Source of the DNA: Thalassovita sp.
Lineage (GTDB): Bacteria; Pseudomonadota; Alphaproteobacteria; Rhodobacterales; Rhodobacteraceae
Assembly (NCBI RefSeq): GCF_963691685.1
Contig: NZ_OY829290.1
Location: forward strand, 2,294,001-2,358,000
Length of the DNA stretch: 64,000 bases
Direction of reading: 5' to 3'
Both the position numbers and the translations under genes were made by a program. The notes below the pieces were generated by a model. That model was not told the DNA's origin and searched no databases. It saw nothing but the letters and a program-made list of their open reading frames with translations. Positions 8,676 to 16,005 of this stretch are shown here, one piece after another (position 1 is the stretch's first letter; the number at the start of each line of letters is the position of its first letter).

Positions 8676-10193
8676 ATGCAAGCACTCTTTGATCAAGGCG
8701 CCTTTGCGCCCTGCCCGACGCCGTTCAATCTGGCCGCCCATGTTCTGGCTGCGGCCGACAGCCACGCAGATAAAATCGCCCTTGCGGTCCTGTCCGCAAC
8801 CAGCGCCGAAGAGTGGAGCTATGCGCAGCTAAAACAGGCGGTTCTGGGCACAGGCACCGGCCTGCTGCAGCGTGGCTATGAACCCGGAGACATCCTGCTG
8901 ATGCGGCTGGGCAATACGGTGGATTTCCCGATCGCCTATCTAGGGGCCATCGCCGTTGGGCTGATCCCGGTGCCGACCTCGTCAATGCTGACCGAGGCTG
9001 AGGTTGCCAAGATGATCGCCCAGCTGTCGCCCCGTGCGGTGTTGCGGGATCCCGATGTGGCCTGCTCCGCAGGTATTGAAACCGTCACAACGGCTGATCT
9101 GGCCGCGATGCGCAACCTACCGCAAGCCGCGTATGAAATGGGGGATCCCAACCGGCTGGCCTATATCATCTACACCTCAGGCACCTCAGGCACGCCGCGT
9201 GCAGTGATGCACGCCCATCGCGCGATCTGGGCGCGGCAGATGATGCATCAGGGCTGGTACGGGCTTCAGCCCACGGACCGGCTGCTGCACGCTGGTGCCT
9301 TCAACTGGACCTTCACGCTGGGCACCGGGTTGATGGATCCATGGTCCGTCGGCGCGACCGCGCTGATCCCGGCGGAAGGCGTGGCAATGGATCATCTGCC
9401 ACATCTGTTGAAACAACATGACGCCACGCTTTTTGCAGCCGCGCCAGGGGTTTATCGCAAGATGTTACAGTCCCGGGACCAGCTGGATCTGCCCGCCCTG
9501 CGCCATGGTCTGGCGGCCGGGGAAAAACTGTCCGAGGCCATTCGCGCCGCCTGGACTAGTGCGACCGGGGGCAAGGCGATTTACGAAGCCTACGGCATGT
9601 CAGAATGTTCCACCTTCATCTCCTCCAGCCCTGATCACCCGGCAACCGATGGCGCGTTGGGTCAGCCGCAGATCGGGCGCCGGATTGCGCTGCGAAATGA
9701 GGATGGCGCGGTAAGCATCGGGGAAGAGGGCGAAATCTGCGTTCACGAAACAGACCCCGGCCTGATGCTGGGCTATTTCGGCGCCGAAGACGCCACCAAG
9801 GCGCGGTTCCGCGATGGCTGGTTCCTGACCGGCGATCACGGCGTGATGCGCGCAGATGGCCAGATTGAGTACGCCGGTCGTGGCGACGATATGATGAATG
9901 CCGGCGGCTATCGCGTGTCCCCGCTGGAGGTGGAGGCCGCCCTGACAGGCCTGCCCGGCGTCACCGCCCTGGGCGTCACAGACGTTGAGGTTAAGGCCGA
10001 CACCAAGCTGATCGTTGCCTTTTACAGCAGCCCGGAACCCATTGATAAGGCATCGCTTTCTGAATTCGCCTCAGAACGTCTGGCGCGCTACAAACAGCCG
10101 CGCGACTGGGTGCACCTGCCGGTACTGCCGACAAATCCAAACGGCAAACTGTCGCGTAAGGCCTTGAAATCGCTCTATCCCGTCAAGGCATGA
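8676..10193 (+). CDS. AMP-dependent acyl-CoA synthetase (aromatic/short acid-CoA ligase type)
   Basis: Activates a carboxylic acid to its CoA thioester via an acyl-adenylate. The 505-residue protein has the AMP-binding P-loop YTSGTSGTPRAVMH, the YGMSE motif (AYGMSECSTF), GWFLTGDHG, and the C-terminal hinge and catalytic Lys region KQPRDW and PNGKLSRKAL. The P-loop has Arg where most members have Lys. The overall arrangement resembles benzoate-CoA ligase relatives, but the substrate cannot be read from the sequence. ATG 8676 follows GAGGG; longer in-frame starts would overlap the divergent XRE gene. Confidence 0.85.
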   Translation: MQALFDQGAFAPCPTPFNLAAHVLAAADSHADKIALAVLSATSAEEWSYAQLKQAVLGTGTGLLQRGYEPGDILLMRLGNTVDFPIAYLGAIAVGLIPVPTSSMLTEAEVAKMIAQLSPRAVLRDPDVACSAGIETVTTADLAAMRNLPQAAYEMGDPNRLAYIIYTSGTSGTPRAVMHAHRAIWARQMMHQGWYGLQPTDRLLHAGAFNWTFTLGTGLMDPWSVGATALIPAEGVAMDHLPHLLKQHDATLFAAAPGVYRKMLQSRDQLDLPALRHGLAAGEKLSEAIRAAWTSATGGKAIYEAYGMSECSTFISSSPDHPATDGALGQPQIGRRIALRNEDGAVSIGEEGEICVHETDPGLMLGYFGAEDATKARFRDGWFLTGDHGVMRADGQIEYAGRGDDMMNAGGYRVSPLEVEAALTGLPGVTALGVTDVEVKADTKLIVAFYSSPEPIDKASLSEFASERLARYKQPRDWVHLPVLPTNPNGKLSRKALKSLYPVKA

Positions 10194-10294
10194 CCGCGGC
10201 TTCGCAAATAAGTGAAGTCCACTGTGCGGTTCTGCATCTTTCCTTTTTGAACGAAACCGTTTAGGCACAGCGATCTTCTATAGGAGAGCGCGCA

Positions 10295-11008
10295 ATGGAC
10301 GGTTTGGATACAATGGAACAGGCAGTGAAGCTGGACATCCTGTCGGATCCGATCTGCCCGTGGTGCTACATCGGCAAAACCTATCTTGACCGTGCCTTGG
10401 AACAGCGCCCCGGCCATCCCTTCGTGATCGAATGGCATCCGTTTCAGCTGAACCCGGATATGCCGGCCGCTGGCATGGACCGCCGCACCTATCTGGAAAC
10501 CAAGTTTGGTGGCAAAGACGGCGCGGTGAAGGCCTATATGCCGGTGCAACAGCACGCGGATCAGGCCGGGCTGAAGGTGAACCTTGAAGGGATCAAGGTG
10601 ACCCCCAACACGCTGAAGGCCCATCGCTTGATCCATTGGGCCGGGCTGGAGGGCAAACAGACCGCCGTGGTCTCGGCCCTGTTCAAAGCCTATTTTGTCG
10701 ACGGCCGTGACATTGGCGATACCGACACGCTGGCCGATATTGCCGACGGTGCGGGCCTCGATGCCTCTGTGGTACGCAAATTGTTGGAGGGTGAGGCCGA
10801 CGCGGCTGAAATCCAGCAGCGCGATCAGGCGGCCCGTCAGATGGGTGTCAGCTCGGTCCCGACCTTTATCGTGGCCAGTCAGCACGCCGTGCCGGGTGCG
10901 CAATCGACCGAAATGTGGCTGAAGGTCATCGATGAGATCATCGAAAACCATGTGCAGACCGCAGCGTCGGACAAGACCGGCGATGGTGCCGAACCGCCAA
11001 GCGCATAA
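10295..11008 (+). CDS. DsbA-family oxidoreductase (FrnE-like)
   Basis: Thioredoxin-fold protein of 237 residues without a signal peptide, so cytoplasmic. It has the CPWC redox motif near the N-terminus (LSDPICPWCYIGKTYLD) and the cis-Pro region SSVPTFIVA, as in FrnE / 2-hydroxychromene-2-carboxylate isomerase-like proteins. GGAGAG lies 6-11 nt before the ATG at 10295; a second ATG at 10313 is possible. A disulfide oxidoreductase or isomerase activity is family-level inference. Confidence 0.85.
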   Translation: MDGLDTMEQAVKLDILSDPICPWCYIGKTYLDRALEQRPGHPFVIEWHPFQLNPDMPAAGMDRRTYLETKFGGKDGAVKAYMPVQQHADQAGLKVNLEGIKVTPNTLKAHRLIHWAGLEGKQTAVVSALFKAYFVDGRDIGDTDTLADIADGAGLDASVVRKLLEGEADAAEIQQRDQAARQMGVSSVPTFIVASQHAVPGAQSTEMWLKVIDEIIENHVQTAASDKTGDGAEPPSA

Positions 11009-11074
11009 GGCAACACCAGCGGGCCGGTTCGTCACCTTCGGCGACACCTTGCCTACTGCATGAATACCGTATTT

Positions 11075-11106
11075 AGCGCGTATAGCGGTCCCACCGCTGA
11101 CGCGCT
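11075..11106 (+). repeat. Long hairpin in the MFS-exporter leader
   Basis: Arms AGCGCGT plus AGCGGT (11075-11081, 11084-11089) pair with ACCGCT plus ACGCGCT (11093-11098, 11100-11106). That makes 13 bp with a 2/1-nt bulge and a CCC loop. No U-run follows, so it is not a simple terminator. It sits about 80 nt upstream of the exporter start in a 179-nt gap. Confidence 0.55.
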
Positions 11107-11187
11107 ACCCTCATAAGTGCTCCGCGATTACGGGGCCATGTCTCGGGTCACATTTCTGGCCCAAGCAAACCCAGTGAAAGTAGACCG

Positions 11188-12423
11188 ATGTCTGAACCCG
11201 CCCGTCTCTCCCGTGTGGAGTTTGTCGCCCTCTTGGCGATGCTCTTTGCCACGATCGCCTTCTCCATCGATTCCATGCTGCCCGCCCTGCCCGAGATTGG
11301 CCGCGCCCTCAGCCCGGATGACATGAACCAGGCCCAGCTGGTGCTGACCTCCTTTGTTTTTGGCATGGGCATCGGCACCTTCTTCACCGGCCCGCTGTCT
11401 GACAGTTTTGGCCGCAAGAAGGTCATCGTCATAGGCGCTGCGCTTTATATCGCGGCCTCGGTCGTGGCACTGCTGACACAGGGGATGGAGATGCTGCTGA
11501 TCGCCCGCGTCCTGCAGGGCCTGGGCGCGGCGGCCCCGCGTGTGGTTGGACTGGCTATTGTGCGTGACCTGTATTCGGGCCGCGATATGGCGCGCATCAT
11601 GAGCTTTGCGATGATGGTCTTCACGCTGGTGCCGGCCGTTGCGCCGCTGCTGGGCGCTGGGGTGATCAGCCTTGTTGGATGGCGCGGTATCTTCGGCTCC
11701 TTCATCATCTTCTCGGTGTTTTCTGTGGGCTGGCTGATGCTGCGCCAACCGGAATCCCTGCCGGTTGAGAACCGCCGCCCCTTTAGGGTCGGCAAGATCG
11801 GCAGCGCCATTAAAGAGATGTTTGCCCATCCCACCGTGCGCCTGTCGATTGCGACGCAGACCTTGTGTTTTGCCACACTCTTCATGTCGATCAGTCTGAT
11901 CCAGCCGATCTTTGATGATGTGTTTGACCGCGCCGCCAGCTTCCCCTTCTGGTTTGCTGTTGTGGCGCTGGTGTCGGGCACCGCCAGCCTGCTGAACGCT
12001 GCAATGGTGATGCGTTTCGGCATGCGCCGGATGATCACCGTGGCTGTGGCCATGCAGGTTGTTGCCGCATCCGCCATGTCGCTGGCCTGGATGAACTTTG
12101 GCCTCAATGGTCTGCCGGGGGATGCGATGTTCTATGTCTTCGTGATCTGGATCACCTCGGTCTTCTTCAATGCCGGTCTGACCCTAGGCAACCTCAACGC
12201 CATCACGATGGAGCCCATGGGCCACATCGCGGGCACCGCGGCCTCGGTCTCGGGCGGGGTGGCAACGGTGATTTCTGCTGCCATCGCAGCCCCTGTCGGC
12301 CTGACCTTCAACGGCACACCTTTGCCGCTGACCATCGGGGTTGCCATCGCCATGGTTGCAGCACTTTTTGTGATGCTTTGGATGCAGCGTCTTGAAACCC
12401 GCGCGGCAGTGGCTGCGCAGTAA
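11188..12423 (+). CDS. Bcr/CflA-family multidrug efflux MFS transporter
   Basis: Inner-membrane drug/H+ antiporter of 411 residues with 12 predicted membrane segments. Family signatures: FSIDSMLPALPEIGRAL at the N-terminus, the motif-A loop GPLSDSFGRKKVI, and RVLQGLGAAAPRVVGLAIVRDLYSG, which is characteristic of Bcr/CflA. Transport substrate is not predictable. It stands alone between the DsbA-like gene and icd. Confidence 0.9.
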   Translation: MSEPARLSRVEFVALLAMLFATIAFSIDSMLPALPEIGRALSPDDMNQAQLVLTSFVFGMGIGTFFTGPLSDSFGRKKVIVIGAALYIAASVVALLTQGMEMLLIARVLQGLGAAAPRVVGLAIVRDLYSGRDMARIMSFAMMVFTLVPAVAPLLGAGVISLVGWRGIFGSFIIFSVFSVGWLMLRQPESLPVENRRPFRVGKIGSAIKEMFAHPTVRLSIATQTLCFATLFMSISLIQPIFDDVFDRAASFPFWFAVVALVSGTASLLNAAMVMRFGMRRMITVAVAMQVVAASAMSLAWMNFGLNGLPGDAMFYVFVIWITSVFFNAGLTLGNLNAITMEPMGHIAGTAASVSGGVATVISAAIAAPVGLTFNGTPLPLTIGVAIAMVAALFVMLWMQRLETRAAVAAQ

Positions 12424-12466
12424 GGGATTTTCGGCACTGAGGGATTTACGGTCAAAGGTATTGCGC

Positions 12467-12488
12467 GCGGTATACCATCGCATACCGC
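12467..12488. repeat. Inverted repeat upstream of icd, candidate operator
   Basis: Perfect 7-bp arms GCGGTAT (12467-12473) and ATACCGC (12482-12488) with 8 nt between, immediately upstream of the predicted icd promoter. No T-run follows. An operator is more likely than a terminator, but no regulator is identified. Confidence 0.4.
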
Positions 12489-12490
12489 AA

Positions 12491-12519
12491 TTGCCTTTGC
12501 CGTAGATTTCCTGTATGAG
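12491..12519 (+). promoter_or_regulatory. Predicted icd promoter
   Basis: TTGCCT (12491-12496), 17-nt spacer, TATGAG (12514-12519). The start codon of icd is 45 nt downstream of the -10. Confidence 0.4.
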
Positions 12520-12563
12520 GGCGTCAGAATATCGCACTCATATAGGTACGAAAGACTCCTCTT

Positions 12564-13778
12564 ATGTCGAAAATCAAGGTTGAAAACCCCATCGTCGAAA
12601 TGGACGGCGATGAAATGACCCGCATCATGTGGCAGTTCATCAAGGATAAATTGATCCTGCCCTATCTGGATGTGGACCTGCTCTATTACGATCTGGGCAT
12701 CGAAGAGCGTGACCGCACCGAAGATCAGATCACCATCGATGCGGCGGAAAAAACCAAAGAAGTCGGCGTTGCCGTCAAATGTGCCACCATCACACCGGAC
12801 GAAGCCCGGGTTGAGGAATTTGGCCTCAAGAAGATGTGGCGCAGCCCCAATGGCACCATCCGCAACATTTTGGGCGGCGTGGTGTTCCGTCAGCCGATCA
12901 TCTGTCAGAACGTGCCGCGTCTGGTTCCCGGCTGGACCTCACCCATCGTGGTGGGCCGTCATGCCTTTGGTGATCAGTACAAGGCCACCGATTTCCATTT
13001 CCCCTCGGCCGGTAAGCTGACCATGAAATGGGAAGGCGCCAATGGTGAGGTGATCGAACGTGAGGTCTATGATGCGCCGGACGCCGGTGTCTACATGGGC
13101 ATGTACAACCAGGATGAAAGCATCCGCGATTTCGCCCGCGCCTCGCTGAACTACGGTCTGAACGTCGGTTGGCCGGTTTACCTGTCGACCAAGAACACCA
13201 TCCTGAAAGCCTATGACGGCCGGTTCAAAGACCTCTTCCAGGAGATCTATGAAGCTGAGTTTGCGGATAAGTTCAAAGACGCCGGCATCTGGTACGAACA
13301 CCGTCTGATCGACGATATGGTTGCCTGCGCGCTGAAATGGAACGGCAAGTTTGTCTGGGCCTGTAAGAACTATGACGGCGATGTGCAGTCTGACACGGTT
13401 GCACAGGGCTTTGGCTCACTTGGCATGATGGCCAGCCAGCTGATGACCCCGGATGGCAAGATTGTCGAATCCGAGGCTGCGCATGGCACCGTGACCCGTC
13501 ACTATCGCCAGCACCAGGAAGGCAAATCGACCTCGACCAACTCGATCGCGTCGATCTACGCCTGGACCGGCGCGTTGAAGCACCGCGCCAAACTGGACGA
13601 CAATGCTCAGCTGAAACGGTTTGCCGAAACGCTGGAAAAGGTCATCATCGACACCGTTGAATCCGGCCACATGACCAAAGACCTGGCGCTGCTGGTTGGC
13701 CCCGATCAGGGCTGGCTGACCACCATGGGCTTCCTTGAGCAGATTGACGAAAATCTGAACAAGGCGCTGGTTGGCTAA
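12564..13778 (+). CDS. icd: NADP-dependent isocitrate dehydrogenase
   Basis: TCA-cycle enzyme converting isocitrate to 2-oxoglutarate with NADPH formation. The 404-residue protein is full length for the eukaryote-like, homodimeric subfamily II: it opens [20 protein letters not shown], then [32 protein letters not shown] and the Asp-rich metal site near [10 protein letters not shown]. It ends with the adenine-binding region [28 protein letters not shown] precedes the ATG and a strong terminator follows. Confidence 0.97.
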   Translation: MSKIKVENPIVEMDGDEMTRIMWQFIKDKLILPYLDVDLLYYDLGIEERDRTEDQITIDAAEKTKEVGVAVKCATITPDEARVEEFGLKKMWRSPNGTIRNILGGVVFRQPIICQNVPRLVPGWTSPIVVGRHAFGDQYKATDFHFPSAGKLTMKWEGANGEVIEREVYDAPDAGVYMGMYNQDESIRDFARASLNYGLNVGWPVYLSTKNTILKAYDGRFKDLFQEIYEAEFADKFKDAGIWYEHRLIDDMVACALKWNGKFVWACKNYDGDVQSDTVAQGFGSLGMMASQLMTPDGKIVESEAAHGTVTRHYRQHQEGKSTSTNSIASIYAWTGALKHRAKLDDNAQLKRFAETLEKVIIDTVESGHMTKDLALLVGPDQGWLTTMGFLEQIDENLNKALVG

Positions 13779-13795
13779 TCCCACCGCGATAAAAA

Positions 13796-13833
13796 ACAAA
13801 ACCTCCGGAGGCACCCCTTCCGGAGGTTTTTTC
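13796..13833 (+). terminator. Rho-independent terminator of icd
   Basis: Arms ACCTCCGGA (13801-13809) and TCCGGAGGT (13819-13827), extended by A-T pairs, followed by a T-run to 13833. The A-tract upstream makes it potentially bidirectional. Confidence 0.9.
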
Positions 13834-13880
13834 TTGCCTGCCCACTGGATTTTTCTGCAATGCAGCGATAAGGCCGATGT

Positions 13881-14498
13881 ATGGTTGAGAACACACAGAA
13901 AAACCCGCAGAAACATGGCCTTCTTGCTGATGCACAGGGGCTGATTTTTGGCACCACCATGGCGTCGTTTGCGATGGTGATGCTGACCCATCTTGGGCTC
14001 GTCACCGGTCAGACAGCGGGTCTGGCGGTGCTGATCTCCTATGTCACCGGTTATGGCTTTGGTGCGGTGTTCTTTGTGGTCAACCTGCCGTTTTACTGGC
14101 TGGCGATCCGACGCATGGGTTGGCGCTTCACTCTCAAGACCTTTGCGGCGGTGGCGATGCTGTCGGTGATCTCAACTCTGATGCCCGGCTATGTTAGCTT
14201 TGCGGCACTGGATCCCATTTTGGGCGCCGTATTGATTGGCATGTTGTCTGGCGCGGCGCTGCTGGCGCTGTTCCGCCATGGCGCATCCCTAGGCGGCGTC
14301 GGCATTCTGGCGCTGTACCTGCAGGACAAAACCGGCTTTCGTGCCGGCTACACGCAGCTGCTGTTTGACCTTGGCGTTTTCACGGCGGCACTATTTGTGA
14401 TTGACCTGCCGTTGGTTCTCTATTCCCTTCTGGGGGCCGTGGTCATCAACCTGACCATCGCCGTCAATCACCGCAAAGACTGGTATATCGCCACCTAA
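13881..14498 (+). CDS. YitT-family membrane protein
   Basis: A 205-residue integral membrane protein. About five to six hydrophobic segments span most of its length, including FGTTMASFAMVMLTHLGLVT, ISYVTGYGFGAVFFVVNLPF and the Gly-rich segment HGASLGGVGILALYLQDKTG typical of the YitT/DUF161 group. Function is unknown; members are proposed small-molecule transporters. An SMR-family gene follows 15 nt downstream and is probably co-transcribed. Confidence 0.8.
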   Translation: MVENTQKNPQKHGLLADAQGLIFGTTMASFAMVMLTHLGLVTGQTAGLAVLISYVTGYGFGAVFFVVNLPFYWLAIRRMGWRFTLKTFAAVAMLSVISTLMPGYVSFAALDPILGAVLIGMLSGAALLALFRHGASLGGVGILALYLQDKTGFRAGYTQLLFDLGVFTAALFVIDLPLVLYSLLGAVVINLTIAVNHRKDWYIAT

Positions 14499-14513
14499 CC
14501 GCCGGAGCCGCCC

Positions 14514-14849
14514 ATGCCCAAGACCTATCTGATCCTGCTCCTGGCGGTTGCCGCCGAAACCATCGGCACCTCGGCCCTGCAGGCCAGCCAACAGTTTTCC
14601 AAACTGTTGCCGTCGGTTCTGGTAGTGATTACTTATGGCACCAGCTTCTGGCTGCTGTCGCTGACGCTCAAGACATTGCCCGTGGGTGTGGTCTATGCGC
14701 TTTGGAGTGGGCTGGGCATCGTGTTGATCGCCATCATCGGCTATCTGGTCTTCGGTCAGAAGCTTGACTGGCCCGCGGTTCTGGGGATCGCGATGATCCT
14801 TGCAGGCATTCTGGTGATCAACCTGTTTTCGAAAACCGCGGGGCACTGA
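14514..14849 (+). CDS. Small multidrug resistance (SMR/EmrE-type) transporter
   Basis: A 111-residue, four-helix inner-membrane proton-coupled exporter. The key membrane Glu is present (AVAAETIGTSALQAS, E15), and the conserved segments YALWSGLGIV and DWPAVLGIAMILAGILVIN are in place. Length and layout match EmrE/QacE homodimeric transporters of quaternary cations; the true substrate is unknown. CGGAGCC precedes the ATG. Confidence 0.9.
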   Translation: MPKTYLILLLAVAAETIGTSALQASQQFSKLLPSVLVVITYGTSFWLLSLTLKTLPVGVVYALWSGLGIVLIAIIGYLVFGQKLDWPAVLGIAMILAGILVINLFSKTAGH

Positions 14850-14970
14850 CCCCAGCTGCGCTTCCAATTGCCAATTCTGCGATTTGGCTGCACGCGAACC
14901 GCCCCGTCAATCCAGAGGTTTGCCTACTGCAAAATAGGGCGGGCGCACCTCATCAGACTTCCTCGCCCCA

Positions 14971-15003
14971 AACAAAATCGCCGAGCCATGGGACGGCCCG
15001 GCG
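14971..15003 (-). terminator. Rho-independent terminator of the beta-hydroxyacid dehydrogenase gene
   Basis: On the minus strand CGCCGGGCC pairs with GGCTCGGCG (one G-U) around a 7-nt loop, followed by ATTTTG. It lies about 50 nt beyond the stop at 15053. Confidence 0.6.
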
Positions 15004-15052
15004 ATGCGCGGTGGCCTTCGGCCTTGAGCCCGCGCCCCTTCAACAAAACGTC

Positions 15053-15925
15053 TTACGACAGCGCGCGCAGGCGTTTGATCAGGCTTGAGGTGTCCCAGCG
15101 ACCACCGCCCAGGGCCTGCACATCCTTGTAGAACTGATCCACAACCGCCGTCACCGGCAGTGAGGCGCCAATCTCATCCGCGGTGTCCAGACAAATGCCC
15201 AGATCCTTGCGCATCCAGTCCACCGCAAAGCCGTGTTCAAACTCATCATCGGCCATGGTGCCCACACGGTTCACCATCTGCCAGCTGCCCGCAGCACCGC
15301 CGCCGATGACCTCAACCACGTCACGCGCATCCAGACCGGCCTTTTCAGCAAAGTTCAGCCCCTCAGACAGCGCCTGTACCAGACCGGCAATGCAGATCTG
15401 ATTGACCATCTTGGTCTTCTGTCCCGCGCCGCTGTCGCCCAGACGTTTGCACAGTTTCGCATAGGCATCGATCACCGCTTCGGCTTTATCATAGTCGGAC
15501 TGATCGCCGCCACACATCACAACCAGCTGACCGTTTTCCGCGCCCGCCTGACCGCCAGACACCGGCGCATCCACAAAGGCCACGCCCTGCCTCTTGGCGA
15601 CATCATAAAGCTCTGCGGTGACTTTGGCCGAAACCGTGGTGTGATCCACAAAGATGGTGTTTTCCGCCATGCCGGCAAAGGCACCGTCATCGCCCAGGCA
15701 GACCGAGCGGAGGTCATCGTCATTGCCAACACAGGCCATCACAAAATCCGCGCCTTCGGCCGCTTCGCGTGGGGTCACACCCATCGCGCCGCCATGCTCT
15801 GCCACCCATTTTTCCGCTTTTGCGGCGGTGCGATTGTAAACGGTGACCTGATGACCGGCCTGTACCAGATGACCTGCCATCGGGTAGCCCATCACGCCTA
15901 GGCCGAGAAATGCTACTTTTGCCAT
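15053..15925 (-). CDS. NAD(P)-dependent beta-hydroxyacid dehydrogenase (3-hydroxyisobutyrate dehydrogenase family)
   Basis: Cytoplasmic oxidoreductase of 290 residues. The N-terminal Rossmann motif is FLGLGVMGYPMAGHL (about 6-20), the substrate-binding signature DAPVSGGQAGAENG, and the catalytic Lys lies in GAGQKTKMVNQ. These define the family that includes 3-hydroxyisobutyrate, tartronate semialdehyde and related dehydrogenases; the exact substrate is not certain. Its start is 80 bp from the divergent penicillin-acylase gene. Valine catabolism partners are not nearby. Confidence 0.88.
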   Translation of the reverse strand: MAKVAFLGLGVMGYPMAGHLVQAGHQVTVYNRTAAKAEKWVAEHGGAMGVTPREAAEGADFVMACVGNDDDLRSVCLGDDGAFAGMAENTIFVDHTTVSAKVTAELYDVAKRQGVAFVDAPVSGGQAGAENGQLVVMCGGDQSDYDKAEAVIDAYAKLCKRLGDSGAGQKTKMVNQICIAGLVQALSEGLNFAEKAGLDARDVVEVIGGGAAGSWQMVNRVGTMADDEFEHGFAVDWMRKDLGICLDTADEIGASLPVTAVVDQFYKDVQALGGGRWDTSSLIKRLRALS

Positions 15926-16005
15926 TTTTACCCCCTCGGTATTTGTGTTTCTCTTGGTTTGTGGCTAGCTAGCGCGGCAAAGGCAAGAGTGAACAGGACA
16001 ACACC

